Source: Paenarthrobacter ilicis
GTDB lineage: Bacteria > Actinomycetota > Actinomycetes > Actinomycetales > Micrococcaceae
DNA: 64,000 bases
Direction of reading: 5' to 3'
Assembly (NCBI RefSeq): GCF_016907545.1
Contig: NZ_JAFBCD010000001.1
Location: 3,534,001-3,598,000 of the forward strand
Part shown: positions 16,015 to 23,781 of the stretch, piece after piece
How the letters are laid out: each line of letters starts with the position of its first letter
Position numbering within the stretch: position 1 is the first letter of the stretch
Position numbers and translations under genes: made by a program
Notes under the pieces: model-generated
Told to the model about the DNA's origin: nothing
Seen by the model: the letters and a program-made list of their open reading frames with translations, nothing else
Databases searched by the model: none

Positions 16015-17808
16015 ATGAATACCTCTGAAAACCTCCCGCTCGATGAGCAGTTTGTCATCGGCGTGGATTACGGAACCCTGTCCGGGCGCGCCGTCGTTGT
16101 GCGTGTCTCGGATGGCGCCGAGCTCGGCAGCGGCGTGTTTGAATACCCGCACGCAGTGGTGGCTGACACGCTCCCCGGCAGCGGGCTGCGCCTCCCCGCA
16201 GACTGGGCGTTGCAAGTACCCAACGACTACCGCGATGTCCTGCGCAATGCCGTACCGGCCGCCGTCGCCGAAGCCGGGATCAACCCGGAGAACGTGGTGG
16301 GCATCGCCACCGACTTCACCGCCTGCACCATGGTCCCTGAAACGGCCGACGGAACTCCGCTGAACGAACTGGAGCGTTTCGCTGACCGACCCCATGCTTT
16401 CGTGAAGCTGTGGCGCCATCACGCTGCGCAGCCGCAGGCTGACCGGATCAACCAGCTGGCTGAAGAACGTGGCGAGGCCTGGCTTCCCCGCTACGGCGGA
16501 TTGATCTCCTCTGAGTGGGAGTTCGCCAAGGGACTGCAGCTCCTTGAGGAAGATCCTGAAGTTTATGCCGCCATGGACCACTGGGTTGAAGCGGCCGACT
16601 GGATCGTCTGGCAGCTGAGCGGCAACTACGTCCGCAATGCCTGCACCGCGGGTTACAAGGGCATTTACCAGGACGGCAAGTACCCGTCAGAGGATTTCCT
16701 TGCAGCCCTCAACCCTGATTTCCAAGGGTTCGTCGCAGAAAAGCTGGAGCACACCATTGGTCGGCTGGGTGACGCCGCAGGCTACCTCACAGAGGAAGCT
16801 GCTGCCTGGACAGGCCTCCCGGCTGGTATCGCGGTAGCCGTGGGCAACGTGGACGCCCACGTCAGTGCACCCGCAGCGAACGCCGTTGAGCCGGGACAAC
16901 TCGTTGCGATCATGGGCACCTCCACGTGCCACGTCATGAACGGCGATGTCCTGCGCGAAGTACCCGGCATGTGCGGGGTTGTGGACGGCGGAATCGTGGA
17001 CGGACTCTGGGGTTACGAGGCCGGCCAGTCAGGCGTCGGAGATATCTTTGGCTGGTTCACCAAAAACGGTGTGCCGCCCGAATATCACCAGGCTGCCAAA
17101 AAGCAGGGAAAGAGCATCCATGAGTACCTCACGGATCTCGCAAGGACACAGGCCATTGGCGAGCACGGCCTGATCGCATTGGATTGGCACTCGGGGAACC
17201 GCTCGGTGCTGGTGGACCACGAACTGTCAGGGGTGGTGGTAGGCCAGACTCTGGCCACCAAACCTGAAGACACCTACCGTGCCCTGTTGGAAGCGACCGC
17301 GTTCGGCACACGCACCATTGTGGATGCGTTCCGCGATTCCGGCGTCCCCGTCAAGGAGTTCATTGTGGCGGGTGGGCTGCTGAAGAACACGTTCCTCATG
17401 CAGGTCTACGCGGACATCACCGGTTTGCAGCTTTCCACGATCGGCTCTGAACAGGGTCCTGCGTTGGGCTCCGCGATCCACGCCGCAGTAGCTGCTGGGA
17501 AGTACAAGGACATCCGCGAAGCCGCTGCCGCCATGTCCGCCGCTCCCGGTGCCGTCTACACCCCAATTCCCGAAAACGTGGCAGCGTACGAGGTCCTGTT
17601 CCAGGAATACAAGACACTGCACGACTACTTCGGCCGGGGAACCAACAACGTCATGCACCGCCTGAAGTCGATCCAGCGCCAGGCGCGCGGCACCAGCCCT
17701 GCAACCAGCGCCAGCGCGGGTGCCGCCCAACCGGCGTCGAACTCCTCCTCCGGCGCTGCCGGCTCCGACACTGCCGGCTCCGACACTGCCGAGCGGGTGT
17801 CCGCATGA
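16015..17808 (+). CDS. araB: Ribulokinase
   Basis: Phosphorylates L-ribulose to L-ribulose-5-phosphate. The 597-residue FGGY kinase has the ribulokinase phosphate motif GVDYGTLSGRAVVV at residues 18-31, the VGIATDFTACTMVP segment, LWRHHAAQPQAD, MGTSTCHVM and the C-terminal VAGGLLKNTFLMQVYAD motif. Ribulokinases are usually about 550-570 residues; the extra length here is a low-complexity Ala/Ser/Gly tail from about residue 550 that includes a 15-bp tandem duplication encoding GSDTA twice. It is the first gene of the ara operon and its stop overlaps the araD ATG by four bases. The operon order araB-D-A is common in actinobacteria. Confidence 0.93.
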   Translation: MNTSENLPLDEQFVIGVDYGTLSGRAVVVRVSDGAELGSGVFEYPHAVVADTLPGSGLRLPADWALQVPNDYRDVLRNAVPAAVAEAGINPENVVGIATDFTACTMVPETADGTPLNELERFADRPHAFVKLWRHHAAQPQADRINQLAEERGEAWLPRYGGLISSEWEFAKGLQLLEEDPEVYAAMDHWVEAADWIVWQLSGNYVRNACTAGYKGIYQDGKYPSEDFLAALNPDFQGFVAEKLEHTIGRLGDAAGYLTEEAAAWTGLPAGIAVAVGNVDAHVSAPAANAVEPGQLVAIMGTSTCHVMNGDVLREVPGMCGVVDGGIVDGLWGYEAGQSGVGDIFGWFTKNGVPPEYHQAAKKQGKSIHEYLTDLARTQAIGEHGLIALDWHSGNRSVLVDHELSGVVVGQTLATKPEDTYRALLEATAFGTRTIVDAFRDSGVPVKEFIVAGGLLKNTFLMQVYADITGLQLSTIGSEQGPALGSAIHAAVAAGKYKDIREAAAAMSAAPGAVYTPIPENVAAYEVLFQEYKTLHDYFGRGTNNVMHRLKSIQRQARGTSPATSASAGAAQPASNSSSGAAGSDTAGSDTAERVSA

Positions 17809-18512
17809 GCCAGCTTCTGGACACCATCGCCAAGGTCCGCAAGGACGTCTGCGAGCTCCACGCCGAGTTGACCCGGTACCAGCTGGTGGTGTGGACCGCC
17901 GGCAACGTATCGGCCAGGATCCCGGGGTATGACCTGATGGTGATCAAGCCATCTGGCGTCTCTTATGACCAGCTCACCCCGGACCACATGGTGGTTACGG
18001 ACCTCTACGGCACCCCTGTCCGGGGCATGAATACCGGCAGCGCAGGAACCGTGGATTGGGGAAACCCGGATCTCTCGCCGTCTTCCGATACCGCCGCCCA
18101 CGCTTACGTGTACCGGCACATGCCCGAGGTAGGCGGCGTGGTCCACACCCACTCCACGTACGCCACCGCGTGGGCCGCGCGGGGCGAGGAAATCCCCTGC
18201 GTGCTGACCATGATGGGTGACGAATTCGGCGGACCCATCCCGGTGGGGCCGTTCGCGCTCATTGGGGATGACTCAATCGGCCAGGGAATCGTGGACACTC
18301 TGAAGAACTCCAACTCACCGGCCGTCCTGATGCAGAACCACGGCCCGTTCACCATCGGCCCGTCAGCCCGCGCCGCGGTCAAGGCTGCGGTCATGTGCGA
18401 GGAAGTGGCCAGGACGGTCCACATTTCCCGCCAGCTCGGCGAGCCGTTGCCCATTGAGCCGGCGAAAATCGATTCCCTTTTCCACCGCTACCAAAACGTT
18501 TACGGCCGCTGA
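17805..18512 (+). CDS. araD: L-ribulose-5-phosphate 4-epimerase
   Basis: Converts L-ribulose-5-phosphate to D-xylulose-5-phosphate. The 235-residue protein belongs to the class II aldolase/AraD family: GNVSARIPGYDLMVIKPSG (phosphate-binding and substrate loop), SSDTAAHAYVYRHMPEVGGVVHTHS with the zinc-binding His-x-His pair, a downstream VLMQNHGPFTIG histidine, and a C-terminal YGR. Length is usual for AraD. It is translationally coupled to araB and is followed after 45 bases by araA. Confidence 0.94.
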   Translation: MSQLLDTIAKVRKDVCELHAELTRYQLVVWTAGNVSARIPGYDLMVIKPSGVSYDQLTPDHMVVTDLYGTPVRGMNTGSAGTVDWGNPDLSPSSDTAAHAYVYRHMPEVGGVVHTHSTYATAWAARGEEIPCVLTMMGDEFGGPIPVGPFALIGDDSIGQGIVDTLKNSNSPAVLMQNHGPFTIGPSARAAVKAAVMCEEVARTVHISRQLGEPLPIEPAKIDSLFHRYQNVYGR

Positions 18513-18557
18513 CGCGCCGCCGCGTCCGCCACTGACCACCCTTACCAGGAGCCCCTC

Positions 18558-20090
18558 ATGCCCGAATCCAGCAAGAACGCCAACAACACGTCCCTTGACC
18601 AGTACGAGGTCTGGTTCCTCACCGGCAGCCAGCACCTGTACGGCGAGGACGTCCTGAAGCAGGTTGCTGCCCAGTCGCAGGAGATCGCGAACGTCCTGAA
18701 CGCGGCCGGTGACGTGCCGGTGAAGCTCGTGTGGAAGCCGGTCCTCACCGATTCCGAAGCCATCCGCCGCACCGCGTTGGAGGCCAACGCGGATGATTCC
18801 GTCATTGGCGTCACTGCCTGGATGCACACGTTCAGCCCCGCCAAGATGTGGATCCAGGGCCTGGACGCCCTCCGCAAGCCGTTGCTGCACCTGCACACCC
18901 AGGCCAACCGGGACCTGCCGTGGGCAAACATCGATTTCGACTTCATGAACCTCAACCAGGCTGCCCACGGCGACCGCGAGTTCGGCTACATCCAGTCGCG
19001 CCTCGGCGTGCCGCGGAAGACCGTCGTCGGGCACGTCAGCAACCCTGAGGTGGCCCGCCAGGTGGGCGCCTGGCAGCGCGCCTCGGCCGGTTGGGCCGCC
19101 GTGCGGACCTTGAAGCTGACCCGTTTTGGTGACAACATGCGCAACGTTGCCGTCACCGAAGGCGACAAGACCGAAGCCGAGCTTCGCTTCGGCGTCTCGG
19201 TGAACACGTGGTCCGTCAACGAGCTCGCTGATGCTGTACACGCGGCCGCAGAGTCCGACGTCGACGCCCTGGTTGCGGAGTACGAGCACCTCTACGAGGT
19301 GGCCGACGAACTAAAGAAGAGCGGCGACCGCCACGAGTCGCTGCGCTACAGCGCAAAGATCGAACTGGGCCTCCGCAGCTTCCTGGAAAGCAATGGTTCC
19401 GCCGCGTTCACCACCTCCTTCGAGGACCTGGGCGAATTGCGCCAGCTGCCGGGCATGGCCGTCCAGCGGCTCATGGCCGATGGCTACGGCTTCGGCGCAG
19501 AGGGAGACTGGAAAACCGCCATCCTGGTCCGCGCAGCCAAGGTCATGGGCGGGGACCTGCCCGGCGGAGCCTCCCTCATGGAGGACTACACCTACCACCT
19601 GGAACCGGGCAGCGAGAAGATCCTGGGCGCCCACATGCTGGAAGTCTGCCCCTCACTGACCGCCACAAAGCCGCGCGTGGAGATCCACCCGCTGGGCATC
19701 GGCGGCAAGGAAGACCCCGTCCGCATGGTCTTCGACACCGACGCCGGCCCCGGCGTTGTCGTCGCACTGTCCGATATGCGCGACCGGTTCCGCTTGGTCG
19801 CGAACGTGGTGGACGTCGTCGACCTCGACCAACCGCTCCCCAACCTGCCCGTGGCCCGCGCGCTCTGGGAGCCGAAGCCCAACTTCGCCACCTCCGCCGC
19901 CGCGTGGCTCACCGCCGGCGCCGCCCACCACACGGTATTGTCCACGCAGGTGGGCCTGGAGGTATTCGAGGACTTCGCCGAAATCGCCAAGACCGAGCTC
20001 CTCACCATCGACCAGGACACCACCATCAAACAGTTCAAGAAAGAACTCGCTTGGAACGCCGCCTACTACAAGCTGGCCGGCGGCCTGTGA
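18558..20090 (+). CDS. araA: L-arabinose isomerase
   Basis: Converts L-arabinose to L-ribulose with a manganese-type metal site. The 510-residue length matches the family. The N-terminal segment [21 protein letters not shown] is diagnostic, followed by [12 protein letters not shown], the [13 protein letters not shown] stretch, and the metal-site region with [15 protein letters not shown] and [10 protein letters not shown] containing catalytic glutamates; later histidines are in GAHMLEVCP and the [10 protein letters not shown] segment. The ATG has AGGAG in CCAGGAGCCCCTC upstream. Its TGA overlaps the GTG of the mutarotase gene. Confidence 0.95.
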   Translation: MPESSKNANNTSLDQYEVWFLTGSQHLYGEDVLKQVAAQSQEIANVLNAAGDVPVKLVWKPVLTDSEAIRRTALEANADDSVIGVTAWMHTFSPAKMWIQGLDALRKPLLHLHTQANRDLPWANIDFDFMNLNQAAHGDREFGYIQSRLGVPRKTVVGHVSNPEVARQVGAWQRASAGWAAVRTLKLTRFGDNMRNVAVTEGDKTEAELRFGVSVNTWSVNELADAVHAAAESDVDALVAEYEHLYEVADELKKSGDRHESLRYSAKIELGLRSFLESNGSAAFTTSFEDLGELRQLPGMAVQRLMADGYGFGAEGDWKTAILVRAAKVMGGDLPGGASLMEDYTYHLEPGSEKILGAHMLEVCPSLTATKPRVEIHPLGIGGKEDPVRMVFDTDAGPGVVVALSDMRDRFRLVANVVDVVDLDQPLPNLPVARALWEPKPNFATSAAAWLTAGAAHHTVLSTQVGLEVFEDFAEIAKTELLTIDQDTTIKQFKKELAWNAAYYKLAGGL

Positions 20091-20998
20091 GTAACGAATT
20101 CACGCTGACCGCGGGCGGTTACTCAGCAATTGTGACCGCCCGCGCGGCGGCGCTGCGCGTCCTGCAGTTCCAGGGCCGGGACTTGGTTGTCCCATTTCCT
20201 GAGGGTGGGCCCATCCCGGACTACCGCGGAATCATTGCCGCGCCGTGGCCCAACAGGACAGCGGACGGCACCTACAGCTTTGACGGCGTGGAATACCACC
20301 TGCCCATCAATGAGCCGGAGAGGGGCACCGCCCTTCACGGCTTGGCGTTCCCGCTGGACTGGGCACTCAAGGAATCCGACGCCGGTTCGTTCACCCTCAC
20401 CTGCGCGGTGGGGCCCACCGCGGGCTACCCGTTCGCACTGGAACTTTCGGCCCGTTACGTGCTGGACGAATCGGGGCTGCACACGTCCGTTACGGCCGTC
20501 AACGCCGCCGATATGGCCGCGCCCTATGGCGTCTGCCCGCACCCCTACCTGGTGGCCGGGTCTTCGCCCTTGGACCAGTGGGAGTTGGATTTCAGCGCTG
20601 AATCGTTCCTTGAGGTCACCCCGGACAGGTTGCTGCCTGTGTCGCTGGCAGCCGTGGAGGGGCACGCTTTCGACTTCCGCGCCCAGCGCGCCATCGGCAG
20701 CACTGAAATCGACCACGCCTTCACGGGACTGACGTTCGACGACGGCCTGGCGCGGCTTTCCGTGCGGGACCCGGCGGGCACCGGCGTCGGGAACTCCGGC
20801 GTGGGTATGTCCTGGGACGAAAGCTGCCAGTGGCTGCAGATCCACACGGCTGACAAGCCGGAGCCGATCCCCAGCCGGATTGGCCTTGCCGTTGAGCCCA
20901 TGACCTGCCCGCCGAATGCCTTCAACAGCGGCACGGACCTGATCCGCCTGGAACCGGGCGCCCGGCACACGGCGTCCTGGAGTATCTACGCACTGTAG
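20087..20998 (+). CDS. Aldose 1-epimerase (mutarotase) family protein
   Basis: A 303-residue galactose-mutarotase-like protein that interconverts alpha and beta anomers of free sugars. The start is the GTG at 20087, which overlaps the araA stop as GTGA, indicating translational coupling; longer frames run into araA and are not real. Typical motifs are [16 protein letters not shown], the catalytic-type histidine in [21 protein letters not shown] with a second histidine, and a late glutamate in [17 protein letters not shown]. As the fourth gene of the ara operon it probably supplies the anomer used by AraA. The palindromic repeat at 21004 follows its stop codon within six bases. Confidence 0.88.
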   Translation: MSNEFTLTAGGYSAIVTARAAALRVLQFQGRDLVVPFPEGGPIPDYRGIIAAPWPNRTADGTYSFDGVEYHLPINEPERGTALHGLAFPLDWALKESDAGSFTLTCAVGPTAGYPFALELSARYVLDESGLHTSVTAVNAADMAAPYGVCPHPYLVAGSSPLDQWELDFSAESFLEVTPDRLLPVSLAAVEGHAFDFRAQRAIGSTEIDHAFTGLTFDDGLARLSVRDPAGTGVGNSGVGMSWDESCQWLQIHTADKPEPIPSRIGLAVEPMTCPPNAFNSGTDLIRLEPGARHTASWSIYAL

Positions 20999-21003
20999 TT
21001 CAC

Positions 21004-21067
21004 CCAACTGGGTCGCAGTTAAGCGCGTTTTGACCGCTCAAAACGCGCACAAATGCGACCTAGTTGG
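21004..21067. repeat. 64-bp palindromic element, copy 1
   Basis: Two 30-base arms around a CCGC loop pair at about 26 positions; the core is GCGCGTTTTGA with its complement. The right arm contributes the last codon (Asn) and TAG stop of the LacI gene at 21060-22076. A second copy is at 51007-51072. It lies between convergent genes and could act as a bidirectional terminator. Confidence 0.8.
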
Positions 21068-22076
21068 ATGCGCCGGCTGTGCTTTGGCGGACCACGAGTT
21101 CGGGAGTGAACACCACTGCCCGGTGCTTGGTTCCGCCGTTCTCCTGCTCCTCCGCGAGCAACTCGATTGCCGTGCGGCCCAGCGCTTCCGTGGGCTGGCG
21201 GATGGAGGACAACGGGACCACGGCGGAGATGGCGAAGTCGATGTCGTCATACCCGATCAACGCTATGTCCTCGGGGATTTTCACCGTTCGCAGCATGGTC
21301 AACGATTGCATGACGCCAAGCGCCAGGAGGTCGTTGGAGCAGAAAACAGCTTCCGGACGCTCCTCCGGCGAGCGCTCCACCAGCGTGTTGCCCACCTGCC
21401 TGCCCGCCAGGACGGTTTGACCGGCGGAATCCAGGACCTCGATGCCGGCTCCGGCAACTTCGGCCACCGCCCGCTGTGCACCCTTGAGTCGGCTGGCCAC
21501 CTGACGGATGCTCGGGGTACCGACAAAAGCCAGACGACGGCGGCCCAGGTCCAGCAGGTGCTTGGCGGCCAGGTACCCGCCTTCCTGGTCATCCACGGAA
21601 ACGGAGCTGCAGCGGTCAGTGTCCGCGAGTTCATCCACCAGAACAGTGGGGACGCCCCGTTCGCGGAGGGTATCGATCCGCGCCGTTACGTCTCCTACGG
21701 GGGAAATCAGCAGGCCCTGGACGCGCTGCTCCTGGAACAGGTCCATGTAGTGCGCTTCCCGGGTGGCGTCCTGCCCGCTGTCGCCCACCAGCACTGCGCT
21801 GCCCAGAGCCGTGGCTGCATCCTCGGCTGCACGCGCTACTGAGGAGAAGAAGGGGTTGCCCACGTCCAGCACAATCAGCCCAATGGTCCGGCTCTGGCCG
21901 GCACGGAGTTGCCGGGCCGCATCATTGCGGACGAAACCCAGCTCGGCGATGGATTTCAGGACTCTTTCTTTGGTTCGCGGGGAGACCCTGTCCGGATAGT
22001 TCAGCACGTTGGAAACGGTTCCCACCGCCACTTGGGCGTGGGTTGCAACGTCTTTGATGCTGGCTGTTGGGGACAT
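21060..22076 (-). CDS. LacI-family transcriptional regulator, probable rhamnose repressor
   Basis: A 338-residue LacI/GalR regulator from the ATG at 22076, preceded by GGAG and GGAAAG; a start at 22127 would add 17 residues. The helix-turn-helix SIKDVATHAQVAVGTVSNVLNYP is at residues 6-28, the hinge is RNDAARQLRAGQSR, and the effector domain has LIVLDVGNPFFSSVARA and ALIGYDDIDFAIS. It is divergent from the rhamnose operon, with a 30-bp operator-like palindrome in the intergenic region, so it most likely represses rhaMIAB and itself. The terminal Asn codon and stop are encoded within the palindromic repeat. Confidence 0.88.
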   Translation of the reverse strand: MSPTASIKDVATHAQVAVGTVSNVLNYPDRVSPRTKERVLKSIAELGFVRNDAARQLRAGQSRTIGLIVLDVGNPFFSSVARAAEDAATALGSAVLVGDSGQDATREAHYMDLFQEQRVQGLLISPVGDVTARIDTLRERGVPTVLVDELADTDRCSSVSVDDQEGGYLAAKHLLDLGRRRLAFVGTPSIRQVASRLKGAQRAVAEVAGAGIEVLDSAGQTVLAGRQVGNTLVERSPEERPEAVFCSNDLLALGVMQSLTMLRTVKIPEDIALIGYDDIDFAISAVVPLSSIRQPTEALGRTAIELLAEEQENGGTKHRAVVFTPELVVRQSTAGASN

Positions 22077-22120
22077 GCTTTCCGATCTCCGGTGGCTGCC
22101 GTCAAAGAGCTGGAAACGCC

Positions 22121-22177
22121 TTGACACTTTCCTCGGGGCGAGGGTAGTTTGAATCGTAACAAATGAAACGATTCAAA
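22121..22177 (+). promoter_or_regulatory. Rhamnose operon promoter and LacI-type operator
   Basis: A consensus TTGACA -35 (22121-22126) is followed by TAGTTT (22145-22150). Overlapping and just downstream is a perfect inverted repeat, TTTGAATCGT, ten bases, ACGATTCAAA (22148-22177), which contains the LacI-like box TGAAACGATTCA. The site covers the initiation region, so repression by the divergent LacI protein is expected. Confidence 0.7.
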
Positions 22178-22201
22178 GACGAGTACCCCGGAGAACTTCA
22201 C

Positions 22202-22615
22202 ATGAGGGTTTGTTTCCGCTCTTCCGTCCAGCCGGCACTGATGGACCAATACAAGCAGCGCCACGCCGCCGTATGGCCGGAGATGCTGTCCGCACTGAAA
22301 AGCGCAGGGTGGAACAACTACTCCCTGTTCCTCGCCCCGGACGGCCAGCTGATCGGCTATTTGGAATGCGAAGACTATGCAGACGCGCAAGCCCGGATGG
22401 CGCTGACAGACGTCAACGCCCGCTGGCAATCGGAGATGGCCACTCTGTTCGCCAACAGCGACCTCCCTCCGGATCAGGGCTTCGAAATCGTCGAGGAAGT
22501 TTTCAACCTCGAAGACCAGCTCGCCGCCGCAGGCATCGCAGCATCCGGCGGCAGCACCAGCAGCACCAACCACCCAGAACACGCAGAGCACTCAGACCAA
22601 AGGGAACAAGCATGA
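22202..22615 (+). CDS. rhaM: L-rhamnose mutarotase
   Basis: A 137-residue dimeric-barrel protein that interconverts L-rhamnose anomers. The ATG at 22202, preceded by CCGGAGAAC, is chosen over the ATG at 22163, which lies within the operator. Family residues are the opening MRVCFRSSVQP, the catalytic-type histidine in YKQRHAAVWPEML, WNNYSLFL, the GYLECEDY segment and MATLF. Beyond about residue 105 there is an extra acidic and Ser/His-rich tail (SGGSTSSTNHPEHAEHSD) that most mutarotases of this family lack. Its stop overlaps the ATG of the isomerase gene. Confidence 0.88.
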   Translation: MRVCFRSSVQPALMDQYKQRHAAVWPEMLSALKSAGWNNYSLFLAPDGQLIGYLECEDYADAQARMALTDVNARWQSEMATLFANSDLPPDQGFEIVEEVFNLEDQLAAAGIAASGGSTSSTNHPEHAEHSDQREQA

Positions 22616-23778
22616 ACACCACAGAATCGGCCCTGGGCCGTCTAGGGGAACTGGCCATTGAAGTGCCGTCCTGGGCCTATGGCAACTCCGGCACCCGGTT
22701 CAAGGTCTTCGGCACCGCGGGTACTCCCCGCACCGTTCAGGAAAAAATCGCCGACGCCGCCAAAGTCCACGAGCTCACCGGCTTGGCCCCGACGGTGGCC
22801 CTGCACATTCCGTGGGACAAGGTGGATGACTACTCCGAACTCCGCGAATACGCCGCAGGCTTGGGTGTTGGGTTGGGCACCATCAACTCCAACACTTTCC
22901 AGGATGACGAGTACAAGTTCGGCTCCCTGACTTCCTCCAATGAGTCCGTGCGCCGCCGCGCGATCGATCACCACCTTGAGTGCATCGACATCATGCACGC
23001 CACAGGATCCAAGGACCTGAAGATCTGGCTGGCTGACGGCACCAACTACCCTGGCCAGGACGATATGCGCGGCCGACAGGACCGCTTGGCCGAGTCCCTG
23101 CAGGAGATCTACACGGGCCTCGGTGATGAGCAGCGCTTGGTGTTGGAGTACAAGTTCTTCGAGCCGGCTTTCTATCACACCGATGTTCCGGACTGGGGTA
23201 CCTCCTACGCGCAGACCCTTGCCCTGGGCGAGAAAGCCTTCGTTTGCCTGGACACCGGCCACCACGCGCCGGGCACCAACATCGAGTTCATCGTGATGCA
23301 GCTCCTGCGCCTGGGCAAGCTGGGTTCGTTCGACTTCAACTCACGCTTCTACGCCGATGATGACCTGATTGTTGGCGCAGCTGACCCGTTCCAGCTGTTC
23401 CGCATCATGCACGAGGTCATCCGTGGCGGCGGTTTCGGCAAGGATTCCGGCGTCGCGCTGATGCTGGACCAGTGCCACAACCTGGAAGAGAAAATCCCGG
23501 GACAGATCCGCTCGGTGCTCAACGTCCAGGAAATGACAGCCCGGGCCCTGCTGGTAGACACCGCGGCACTCTCCGAAGCCCAGCGTGCCGGGGATGTCCT
23601 GGCTGCCAACGGCATCTTCAACGATGCCTTCTACACTGACGTCCGCCCGATCCTGGCCGAGTGGCGCGAATCCCGCGGCCTGCCCGCCGATCCGATGGCT
23701 GCGTACAAGGCCAGCGGTTACCAGAAGAAGATCAACGAGGACCGCGCAGGCGGCCAGCAAGCCGGATGGGGCGCGTAA
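22612..23778 (+). CDS. rhaI: L-rhamnose isomerase
   Basis: Converts L-rhamnose to L-rhamnulose. The 388-residue protein starts at the ATG at 22612 (GGGAAC upstream), overlapping the mutarotase stop as ATGA. It is the Pseudomonas/actinobacterial RhaI type, distinct from E. coli RhaA: SWAYGNSGTRFKVF, VALHIPWDKVDDY, the active-site stretch LVLEYKFFEPAFYHTD, CLDTGHHAPGTNIEFIV, FDFNSRFYADDDL and the metal aspartate/histidine region in LMLDQCHNLE. Length matches the family. It lies in one compact operon with the mutarotase, aldolase fusion and kinase. Confidence 0.92.
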   Translation: MNTTESALGRLGELAIEVPSWAYGNSGTRFKVFGTAGTPRTVQEKIADAAKVHELTGLAPTVALHIPWDKVDDYSELREYAAGLGVGLGTINSNTFQDDEYKFGSLTSSNESVRRRAIDHHLECIDIMHATGSKDLKIWLADGTNYPGQDDMRGRQDRLAESLQEIYTGLGDEQRLVLEYKFFEPAFYHTDVPDWGTSYAQTLALGEKAFVCLDTGHHAPGTNIEFIVMQLLRLGKLGSFDFNSRFYADDDLIVGAADPFQLFRIMHEVIRGGGFGKDSGVALMLDQCHNLEEKIPGQIRSVLNVQEMTARALLVDTAALSEAQRAGDVLAANGIFNDAFYTDVRPILAEWRESRGLPADPMAAYKASGYQKKINEDRAGGQQAGWGA

Positions 23779-23781
23779 AAG

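Noticed and set aside
19904..20086. N-terminal extension of the mutarotase into araA
   Set aside because: The first 61 residues are Arg/His-rich shadow of araA; the GTG overlapping the araA stop is the natural start.
22163..22201. Upstream ATG for the rhamnose mutarotase
   Set aside because: It sits inside the operator palindrome, adds 13 nonconserved residues and lacks a ribosome-binding site; the ATG at 22202 has GGAG and the family N-terminus.
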